5,218 nt of DNA from Comamonadaceae bacterium (GTDB taxonomy: Bacteria > Pseudomonadota > Gammaproteobacteria > Burkholderiales > Burkholderiaceae_C): the NCBI GenBank assembly GCA_947483455.1, contig CANKNK010000148.1, positions 1 to 5,218 of the forward strand. The letters run 5' to 3'. A model generated the notes under the pieces. That model searched no databases. It had not been told where the DNA came from and worked only from the letters and a program-made list of their open reading frames with translations. Below, piece by piece: positions 1-5,218 of the stretch (positions are counted from its first letter, which is position 1; each line of letters opens with the position of its first letter). The position numbers were made by a program, and so were the translations under genes.

Positions 1-42
1 CATAAGAACAGCATACAAGCGATAAGGCAATCAGTCCACGGC
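1..42 (+). other. Left-edge leader with no clear signal
   Basis: This short stretch precedes the binding-protein start. The only ribosome-binding-like string is TAAGG at 23-27, about 15 nt from the ATG at 43, which is farther than usual. No convincing -35/-10 pair is visible. The frame of the downstream gene has no stop codon from base 1 to 42, so an upstream start beyond the window cannot be formally excluded. The operon promoter, if it lies just before this gene, is outside the window. Confidence 0.4.
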
Positions 43-129
43 ATGTCATTTCAGCAGATCGCGCCCAGGGGGCTGCGCCGTATCGCCGCCTCCTTGTTCA
101 TAGCAGCAGCGTTGTTGCTTGGCGCTTGC
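43..129 (+). other. Lipoprotein (type II) signal peptide and lipobox of the binding protein
   Basis: Residues 1-29 comprise a basic n-region ending in RR, a hydrophobic core rich in Ala and Leu (about 14-26), and LGAC with the lipidated Cys encoded at 127-129. The next residue is Asp. In enterobacteria, Asp at +2 is the Lol-avoidance signal that keeps a lipoprotein in the inner membrane. Whether the rule holds in this host is not known from the sequence. Confidence 0.85.
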
Positions 130-2298
130 GACAAGGTACAAAACAATCCCCACCCGGCGGGTTCGGAAGCCAGCAACACGCTGTTTTTGCCGTTTACCGG
201 CCGCTCGCCCAAGTACCTCGACCCGGCCAGTTCCTATTCCAACGACGAATCGCCGTATACCTACCAGGTCTATGAGCCGCCCTATGGCTACCACTACCTC
301 AAGCGGCCCTACGAGTTGACCGGTCGGGGTGCTCGCGAAGTAGCGCCGCCGCAATACCTCGACAAAGCGGGCAAGCCATTGCCCGATAGCGCGCCGGGCG
401 AAATGGTGGCGCAAACGGTATACGACATTCCCATCCGGCCGGGCATTCAATTTGCGCCGCATCCGGCCTTCGCCAAAGATGCCGAGGGCCGCTTTGTGTA
501 CCATGATATGAAGGCCGCGGACGTCGCCGATAAACACCAGATCGGTGACTTTGCGCACACTGGCACGCGCGAGTTGACGGCTGAGGACTATGTATACGCC
601 ATACGCCGCCTGGCCACGCCGCGTGTGGTCTCTCCCTCGTTTTCGACTATGGCCGATTACATCGTCGGCCTCAGGGAATATGGTGCCACCGTGGCCGCCA
701 AAGACAAAGCCTTGCGCAAGGGCATGGCGCCTACAGACCGTAATCTGCCTTTTCTCGATTTCCGCGAACTTGGGTTTGAGGGTGTTAGCGCGCCGGACAA
801 ATACACCTTGCGCATACGCTTGGTGGGCAAGTACCCACAATTCAAGTACTGGCTGGCCATGGTGTTCTTTGCCCCGGTACCTTGGGAAGCGGAAAAATTT
901 TACGCCCAGCCTGGTATGTCGGACAATAACCTTTCGCTCAACTATTGGCCTGTAGGCACCGGGCCGTATATGTTGACCGAATTCCGGGAAAACCGGCGCC
1001 ACGTGCTGCAACGCAATCCCAATTTCCATGGCGAAACCTATCCCTGCGAAGGTGCACATGGCGATCAGGAGAAAGGCTATTTGCAAGACTGCGGCAAACC
1101 CATTCCTTTTGTGGACAAGGTCATTTTTGAAATAGAAAAAGAAGCCGTTCCCCTGCAGTCCAAATTTATCCAGGGCTTCTACGACTCACCTGCAATCGAG
1201 CGATTAGATATTGGTACCGGCTTTATCGTGGCCATGGGCGACGATAAGAAAAAAGAAGCTTTGTACAAAGAGAAAGGCATACGGCTACCGACCACGGTGG
1301 AGGCCAATACCTGGTACTTTGCTTTTAACTGGATGGACCCGGTAGTGGGTAAGGGCGCGACGCCAGCCCAGGATGAGCGCAACCGCAAGTTACGCCAGGC
1401 TTTATCCATCGCAATTGAATGGGAAGAGCATATTGCCATTTTTGAAAGAGGCCAAGGCCTTGCCGGGCAAGGACCGGTGCCACCGTCGCTGTTTGGCTAT
1501 CGCGAAGACGGGCCTGCCGCCTTTAACCCCGTGGTCTATCGCCGAGGACCGGATGGTAAACCGGTGCGCCGCAGCATTGACGAGGCGAAGCAGTTGCTGG
1601 CAGAGGCCGGCTACCCGGATGGGCGTGACGCCAAGACTGGCAAGCCTTTGGTGCTGAGTTTTGACTATATGAACACGAGTAACGGCTCCAAACCTTTGCT
1701 CGATTGGTATACCCGGCAATTTAGCAAACTGGGCGTGCAAATGGAGGTGCGGGCCACCGACTTCAACCGGTTTCAGGACAAGCTGAAAAAAGGCTCTGTG
1801 CAAATGTTTCTAGGCGGTTGGCTAGCCGATTACCCGGACGCAGAAAACTTTCTGTTTATGCTCTACGGTCCCAACTCCAAAGCTAAAACCGATGGCAATG
1901 GCGAAAACAATGCCAATTACCAAAACCCCCAGTTTGATGCGCTGTTTGACCGTATGAAAGTACTAGACGACGGACCGCAAAAACAGCAACTGATCGACGA
2001 GATGGTACAGATCGTGCAAAAAGACGCGGTCTGGAGCTTTGGCTACTGGCCCACCTCCGCAGCGGCCTACCACCAATGGATTTTTAACGGCAAGCCCACC
2101 CAAATTGTGCGCAACCATATTTCCTACTTGCGCCTGGATCCGGATTTGCGCGCTAGCAAAATTAAGGAGTGGAACCATCCGGTATGGTGGCCCTTGCCCG
2201 TGCTGAGCGCAGTGCTGCTTTTGGTACTTTGGCCGGCTTGGCGTATTTGGCGGCGGCGCGAGCGCGAAACCGCCGCCCGAACCTTGGCAGTGGAGTAA
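43..2298 (+). CDS. Peptide-type ABC transporter substrate-binding protein (SBP family 5), lipoprotein with C-terminal membrane anchor
   Basis: This protein binds a solute outside the inner membrane and delivers it to the permeases encoded next. It has 751 residues. A basic n-region (R9, R12, R13) and hydrophobic stretch lead to a lipobox LGAC ending at Cys29, with Asp30 at +2. Family-5 landmarks follow in the usual order: LTAEDYVYAIRRL near 178-190, YWPVGTGPYML at 301-311, RKLRQALSIAIEW at 448-460, and GGWLADYPDAENF at 591-603, matching the family's W-x-x-DYPD segment. Classical DppA is about 535 residues, so this protein is some 200 longer, mainly in the first 300 residues and in an insert around 330-352. 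Cys335 and Cys350 are the only cysteines after Cys29 and may form a disulfide. Residues 714-733 form a transmembrane helix followed by an arginine-rich tail, which is unusual for a Gram-negative binding protein. The ATG at 43 fits the signal peptide, although its ribosome-binding site is weak. Family assignment is firm. Peptides are the default guess for substrate, but nickel, glutathione or another solute carried by the family is possible. Confidence 0.93.
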   Translation: MSFQQIAPRGLRRIAASLFIAAALLLGACDKVQNNPHPAGSEASNTLFLPFTGRSPKYLDPASSYSNDESPYTYQVYEPPYGYHYLKRPYELTGRGAREVAPPQYLDKAGKPLPDSAPGEMVAQTVYDIPIRPGIQFAPHPAFAKDAEGRFVYHDMKAADVADKHQIGDFAHTGTRELTAEDYVYAIRRLATPRVVSPSFSTMADYIVGLREYGATVAAKDKALRKGMAPTDRNLPFLDFRELGFEGVSAPDKYTLRIRLVGKYPQFKYWLAMVFFAPVPWEAEKFYAQPGMSDNNLSLNYWPVGTGPYMLTEFRENRRHVLQRNPNFHGETYPCEGAHGDQEKGYLQDCGKPIPFVDKVIFEIEKEAVPLQSKFIQGFYDSPAIERLDIGTGFIVAMGDDKKKEALYKEKGIRLPTTVEANTWYFAFNWMDPVVGKGATPAQDERNRKLRQALSIAIEWEEHIAIFERGQGLAGQGPVPPSLFGYREDGPAAFNPVVYRRGPDGKPVRRSIDEAKQLLAEAGYPDGRDAKTGKPLVLSFDYMNTSNGSKPLLDWYTRQFSKLGVQMEVRATDFNRFQDKLKKGSVQMFLGGWLADYPDAENFLFMLYGPNSKAKTDGNGENNANYQNPQFDALFDRMKVLDDGPQKQQLIDEMVQIVQKDAVWSFGYWPTSAAAYHQWIFNGKPTQIVRNHISYLRLDPDLRASKIKEWNHPVWWPLPVLSAVLLLVLWPAWRIWRRRERETAARTLAVE
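2182..2241 (+). other. C-terminal transmembrane helix of the binding protein
   Basis: Residues 714-733 are almost all hydrophobic or aromatic (the core includes AVLLLVLWPAW) and are followed directly by RIWRRRER. By the positive-inside rule the helix would run from outside to inside, leaving an 18-residue basic tail in the cytoplasm. The solute-binding lobes would stay on the outer face, consistent with the N-terminal lipid anchor. Confidence 0.8.
2291..2295 (+). promoter_or_regulatory. Ribosome-binding site of the DppB-type permease
   Basis: TGGAG lies in the last codons of the binding-protein gene, touching its TAA stop at 2296-2298, and 9 nt before the ATG at 2305. This arrangement suggests that ribosomes finishing the binding protein re-initiate on the permease. 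Confidence 0.6.
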
Positions 2299-2304
2299 GC
2301 ACCT

Positions 2305-3282
2305 ATGGTCAATTACATCATCCGCCGCGTCTTATATGGACTGCTAATCCTCATTGGCGTCAACCTACTGACTTTCATTCTTTTCTTCGCAGTAAATACG
2401 CCCGACGATATGGCGCGCATCAACATCGGCGGAAAGCGGGTGAGTGCCGACGCGATTGCCAAATGGAAAACCCAACGCGGCTACGATAAACCTTTGCTCT
2501 TTAATGAGCAGGCCCAAGGGGTGGAAAAACTGAGCAAAACCTTGTTTGTGGAGCGCTCGCTTCCTCTGTTTGCTTTGCAGTTCGGCGCCTCGGATACCGG
2601 AAGGGATATTGGCTACGAATTGCGCCAGCGCGCACTACCTTCACTGGCGCTGGCCCTTCCTACGTTTTTGCTAGGTGTTTTTGTGGTCGTGGTGGTCTCG
2701 CTCATCATGGTGTTTTTCCGCAATACCTACGTTGAGTTTTGGAGCGTGGCGTTCGCAGTTTTCCTGCTGTCTGTCTCCGGTTTGTTTTACATCATTGCGG
2801 GGCAGTTTTTGTTCAGCACCGTACTCAAACTGGTGCCCGCTTCTGGCTTTGCTGGCGGCTTGGATATGGTGGTTTTTTTAGTATTGCCTGTCGCAATTGG
2901 CATCCTCTCGCGCATGGGTGGCGAAGCCTTGTTTTACCGCACCATGTTCTTAGAAGAAATCGGCAAAGACTATGTGCGCACCGCGCGCTCTAAAGGCTTG
3001 TCGGAGAGCGTTGTGTTGTTTCGCCATGTGCTGGGCAATGCCTTGCTGCCCATTCTGACCAGCACCGTCGCCGTGCTGCCGCTGTTGTTTATGGGCGCCC
3101 TGATCATGGAGTCCTTTTTTGGTATCCCTGGCCTTGGCAGTTTCACCATCGACGCAATCAACGGGCAGGATTTCGCCGTAGTGCGCGCCATGGTGTTTTT
3201 GGGCTCGGCCTTGTATATCTTGGGCCTGGTGTTGACCGATATTTCCTACACGCTGGCCGATCCGCGTGTACGCCTGGCTTAA
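2305..3282 (+). CDS. Opp/Dpp ABC transporter permease, DppB/OppB type
   Basis: This is an inner-membrane subunit that forms half of the translocation pore. Its 325 residues are typical for DppB/OppB. It opens with the characteristic IIRRVLYGLLILIGVNLLTF first helix (about 9-29). An extracytoplasmic stretch (30-112) follows, containing the family pattern around RGYDKPLLF (58-66) and ending near ELRQRALPSLALALPTF. Five more helices lie at about 113-136, 145-170, 187-205, 248-270 and 291-312. The EAA coupling loop that docks on the ATPase is at 217-241, with the classic DYVRTARSKGLSE core. The C-terminus carries ESFFGIPGLGSF (269-280) and ends in LADPRVRL, both standard for the family. The start lies 6 bp after the binding-protein stop. 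The usual PGDP-like string after helix 1 is altered to NTPDDMAR. Assignment to the family is very secure; substrate is not shown. Confidence 0.95.
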   Translation: MVNYIIRRVLYGLLILIGVNLLTFILFFAVNTPDDMARINIGGKRVSADAIAKWKTQRGYDKPLLFNEQAQGVEKLSKTLFVERSLPLFALQFGASDTGRDIGYELRQRALPSLALALPTFLLGVFVVVVVSLIMVFFRNTYVEFWSVAFAVFLLSVSGLFYIIAGQFLFSTVLKLVPASGFAGGLDMVVFLVLPVAIGILSRMGGEALFYRTMFLEEIGKDYVRTARSKGLSESVVLFRHVLGNALLPILTSTVAVLPLLFMGALIMESFFGIPGLGSFTIDAINGQDFAVVRAMVFLGSALYILGLVLTDISYTLADPRVRLA

Positions 3283-3285
3283 GGA
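3281..3285 (+). promoter_or_regulatory. Ribosome-binding site that decides the start of the DppC-type permease
   Basis: AAGGA overlaps the TAA stop of the upstream permease (3280-3282) and sits 10 nt before the ATG at 3296. It supports that ATG over an in-frame GTG at 3266, which lies inside the upstream gene and would add ten residues with no clear ribosome-binding site. Confidence 0.6.
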
Positions 3286-3295
3286 CGTCTGCGCT

Positions 3296-3847
3296 ATGCC
3301 CAAATTCGTCCTGCTAGCTACTGATGTGGCCTTGTACTTTCAGTTGCTGGTGCTGCTGTTCTATGCGCGCCATGCGCTGCGCTCGCCGCTGCTGCGCCAG
3401 TCCTGGCGTTATGTGCAGCGCGATGGTGCTGCCATGTCCTCAGCGGTGGTGCTGGTCGTGTTTTTGCTTGTTGCTTTGCTCGATTCGGTGCATTTTCGTC
3501 CCCGTCTGCCACCGTCCCCGGATGCGGCACCCGGCGCCGAAATCGCCTATTCCACGCGCACCTTGTCGGTGCTGGATGTGTTGCTCAGCGGCCCGCGTGA
3601 ATCGCGTGAAAAAACCTATTCCGTTCCGCTGGCAACCCACCAGTTTTCCAAAGAGTCTATGCAACGCGATGGCGCCACGGTGCGCGACTTCCCGCGCCTG
3701 CAGTACGGCGGCAGGCACCTCGACCAGCCGCAGGACCAATGGGGCGGCGATGTCATGCGTCGCTCGGTCAATGGCCTGGGCAGTGGCCTGCTGGTCGCCG
3801 TGCTGTGTGCCGGCTTGCTGGTACGCAGGCAGTCACAGCGCACTGCC
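3296..3847 (+). other. N-terminal extension of the DppC-type permease (three extra helices and a large outer loop)
   Basis: Codons 1-184 precede the canonical DppC core. Residues 30-68 (SPLLRQSWRYVQRDG followed by a hydrophobic helix) look like a normal OppC N-terminal unit: a basic W-R segment, then helix 1. A loop of about 95 residues follows, rich in Arg, Asp, Gln and Pro and including PLATHQFSKES at 111-121, which weakly recalls the PLGTDxFGRD motif. Helix 160-176 returns the chain to the cytoplasm before the core starts a second time with its own basic segment, helix and GTDQTGNDVL. Confidence 0.65.
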
Positions 3848-4759
3848 CAGAGTTTTATGGCATCGGCCTGCGACCTTTGGCAGGGCCGCTCCGTGCTGCC
3901 TTGGCGTGCCATGGGCGGTACCCTGACTTTGCTGCTTCTGCTTGGCGCTTGGGTGGCCGCATTGTGGCCTTACTACCATGTCATGGGCACGGACCAGACT
4001 GGCAATGACGTGTTGTTTGTGTGCTTGAAGTCGGTGCGCACGGCAGTGGTTATCGGCTCGCTCGCCACCATTGCCACCATTCCTCTGGCTTTGTTGTTCG
4101 GCATATTGGCTGGCTACTTCAAGGGCTGGGTGGATGATGGTATTCAGTACTCCTACACCGTGCTCTCGTCGATCCCCTCCGTGCTCCTCATCTCAGCCTT
4201 TGTGCTGATGATTCAGGTGTTTATCGACAAACACCCGCAGTGGTTTGAAACCGGCCTGGAGCGTGCGGACATCCGTTTGTTTTTGCTCTCCGCCATTTTG
4301 GGGCTGACTGGCTGGGCGCAGCTCGCTAGGCTCTTGCGCGCCGAAACACTCAAGCTCGGCGAGTTGGACTATGTGCAAGCGGCGCGTGCCTTTGGCGTGT
4401 CACACGCAGGCATTATGCGCCGCCATATATTGCCCAATGTGACGCACATCATTGTGATCGTGGCCGTGCTCGATTTTTCGGGGCTGGTCTTGTACGAAGC
4501 GGTCTTGTCCTATGTGGGTGTGGGTGTGGACCCCAATACCCAAAGCTTTGGCACCATGATCAATAGCGCGCGCAATGAAATGTCGCGCGACCCCGTCATC
4601 TGGTGGACCTTGAGCACCGCATTTGCATTTATGGTTTCGCTGGTCTTGTCTATGACTTTGTTTGCCAGCGCGGTGCGCGAAGCCTTCGATCCGCGCGCAC
4701 GGGCTTATCGTGTACGTCCCGCAGCTGCTTCACCACTGCCAGCTCGGGAGGCCGCATGA
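3296..4759 (+). CDS. Opp/Dpp ABC transporter permease, DppC/OppC type, with long N-terminal extension
   Basis: This is the second pore subunit, 487 residues against about 300 for DppC. The C-terminal part, from about 185, is a complete DppC core. It has a first helix at 207-224, GTDQTGNDVL at 231-240 (the family's GTDxxGRDVL motif), and helices near 248-272, 288-308, 328-345, 382-402 and 434-460. The EAA loop at 356-380 contains ELDYVQAARAFGVS and RRHILPN. The protein then continues through LYEAVLSYVGVGV to AVREAFDPRARAY. A 17-residue extracytoplasmic insert lies at about 311-327. Residues 1-184 are extra: helices at about 4-24, 47-63 and 160-176, a basic cytoplasmic stretch at 25-46, an extracytoplasmic loop at 64-158, and a basic stretch (RRQSQR) at 177-182. 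The positive-inside rule gives nine helices with the N-terminus outside. The ATG at 3296 was chosen for its AAGGA site; GTG at 3266 would give 497 residues. The gene starts 13 bp after the previous stop and overlaps the next gene. Core function is secure; the role of the extension is unknown. Confidence 0.93.
   Translation: MPKFVLLATDVALYFQLLVLLFYARHALRSPLLRQSWRYVQRDGAAMSSAVVLVVFLLVALLDSVHFRPRLPPSPDAAPGAEIAYSTRTLSVLDVLLSGPRESREKTYSVPLATHQFSKESMQRDGATVRDFPRLQYGGRHLDQPQDQWGGDVMRRSVNGLGSGLLVAVLCAGLLVRRQSQRTAQSFMASACDLWQGRSVLPWRAMGGTLTLLLLLGAWVAALWPYYHVMGTDQTGNDVLFVCLKSVRTAVVIGSLATIATIPLALLFGILAGYFKGWVDDGIQYSYTVLSSIPSVLLISAFVLMIQVFIDKHPQWFETGLERADIRLFLLSAILGLTGWAQLARLLRAETLKLGELDYVQAARAFGVSHAGIMRRHILPNVTHIIVIVAVLDFSGLVLYEAVLSYVGVGVDPNTQSFGTMINSARNEMSRDPVIWWTLSTAFAFMVSLVLSMTLFASAVREAFDPRARAYRVRPAAASPLPAREAA
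4746..4751 (+). promoter_or_regulatory. Ribosome-binding site of the ATPase gene
   Basis: GGGAGG lies inside the last codons of the DppC-type permease, 4 nt before the ATG at 4756. The spacing is short but the match to the anti-Shine-Dalgarno sequence is strong. With the ATGA overlap at 4756-4759 (start of one gene, TGA stop of the other) it indicates translational coupling. Confidence 0.65.
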
Positions 4760-5218
4760 TCACCATTAGCCAACTCAGTACCGAGTTGCAATCGGAGGCC
4801 GGCTTGGTGCGCGCCGTCGATACCTTATCGCTCACGATTGCGCGCGGCGAAACTTTTGCCTTGGTGGGTGAGTCGGGCTGTGGCAAGTCCATGACGGCCC
4901 TGTCTATTTTGCGCCTGCTGCCCGACAGCGGGCGCGTGGTAGCGGGCCGGGTCACTATGGGGGGTGTGGACCTCATGGCCCTGCCCGAGCAACAAATGCG
5001 CGATGTGCGCGGTAGCAAGATCAGCATTATTTTTCAAGAACCCTCCACCAGCCTGAACCCGGTGATGACGGTGGGGCAGCAAATCGTGGAAGTCATAGAG
5101 CGGCATACCGCACTGCGCGGTGATGCGGCGCGTAGCAAAGCGCAGCAGTGGTTAGAGCGCGTGGGAATACCCGAAGCCGCACGCCGCGTGGATAGCTACC
5201 CCTTTCAAATGTCGGGCG
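4756..5218 (+). CDS. Opp/Dpp ABC transporter ATP-binding protein (5' part, cut by window edge)
   Basis: This cytoplasmic ATPase powers the importer. Only 154 complete codons are present; the frame is open to the last base. The protein starts MITISQLSTE and shows VRAVDTLSLTI (18-28), the usual strand before the nucleotide site. The Walker A motif is GESGCGKS at 38-45, followed by the Opp/Dpp-typical ALSILRLLP (48-56). The Q-loop is IIFQEPSTSLNPVMTVGQQI at 91-110, with Gln94; SLNPVMTVG is diagnostic of the Opp/Dpp/Gsi branch. The window ends in YPFQMSG (148-154), the beginning of the signature motif, where the family usually has YPHQLSGG. Walker B, the switch histidine and the C-terminal OppD/F domain are beyond the edge. 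The start overlaps the permease stop (ATGA), so the gene belongs to the same operon. It may be a single DppD-like protein followed by a DppF, or a fused double ATPase as in GsiA/YejF. The visible part cannot distinguish these. Confidence 0.93.
   Translation, partial: MITISQLSTELQSEAGLVRAVDTLSLTIARGETFALVGESGCGKSMTALSILRLLPDSGRVVAGRVTMGGVDLMALPEQQMRDVRGSKISIIFQEPSTSLNPVMTVGQQIVEVIERHTALRGDAARSKAQQWLERVGIPEAARRVDSYPFQMSG

Noticed and set aside
1..42. Possible promoter or regulator site before the binding protein
   Set aside because: Only 42 bases are available and no credible -35/-10 pair or palindrome is visible.
46..1086. Long 346-codon open frame on the minus strand opposite the binding-protein gene
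   Set aside because: It lies entirely inside a gene with clear family motifs, and the product is Arg/Val-rich with no recognisable domain. It is a by-product of codon bias in the plus-strand gene.
2874..2880. T TTT TTA heptamer in the zero frame of the DppB-type permease, a possible -1 slippery site
   Set aside because: The gene reads through normally into its conserved EAA loop and C-terminus. The -1 frame yields only a short tail without recognisable content, and I cannot identify a stimulatory structure.
3266..3295. GTG at 3266 as start of the DppC-type permease
   Set aside because: It would overlap the upstream gene by 17 bp with no clear ribosome-binding site, while the ATG at 3296 has AAGGA at 10 nt. 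The ten added residues contribute no recognisable feature.
3324..3926. 200-codon plus-strand open frame in another frame of the DppC-type permease
   Set aside because: Its product is abnormally rich in Cys, Trp and Arg, which is typical of an off-frame reading of a Leu/Ala-rich membrane protein. The permease frame is continuous through the region, so it is not evidence of a frameshift.
4650..5106. Minus-strand open frames covering the permease-ATPase junction
   Set aside because: They lie opposite the permease C-terminus and the ATPase Walker A and Q-loop regions, both clearly coding on the plus strand, and their products resemble no family I recognise.

Overview
The window is one compact, all-plus-strand ABC importer operon of the peptide/nickel (Opp/Dpp, PepT) class. 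In order it encodes a very large family-5 substrate-binding protein (43-2298), a DppB/OppB-type permease (2305-3282), an unusually long DppC/OppC-type permease (3296-4759) and the first 154 codons of the Opp/Dpp ATPase (4756 to the right edge). Genes are 6 bp apart, 13 bp apart and overlapping by 4 bp. There is no room for internal promoters or terminators between them and no gap over 42 bp. I see no RNA gene, CRISPR array, insertion sequence or repeat array.

Organism: the binding protein has a lipoprotein signal with Asp at +2, codon use is moderately GC-rich, and the proteins read as proteobacterial. A Gram-negative host is likely. A betaproteobacterium (Burkholderiales/Alcaligenaceae-like) is my best guess, but this is an inference from general family resemblance and not from a marker gene.

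How the parts work together: the binding protein captures an oligopeptide-like solute on the outer face of the inner membrane. The two permeases form the translocation pore, and each carries a recognisable EAA coupling loop. The ATPase drives transport. Chemistry and gene order are ordinary for this class.

The architecture of two components is not. The binding protein is about 200 residues longer than classical DppA. It appears to be anchored at both ends, by an N-terminal lipid and by a C-terminal transmembrane helix with an arginine-rich tail. The second permease is 487 residues instead of about 300. It has an N-terminal extension that adds three predicted transmembrane helices and a roughly 95-residue extracytoplasmic loop, and appears to contain the OppC N-terminal unit twice. 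This looks like a divergent, possibly co-adapted Opp/Dpp subfamily. It is a variant of a known transporter class, not a new kind of system. The substrate cannot be read from sequence.
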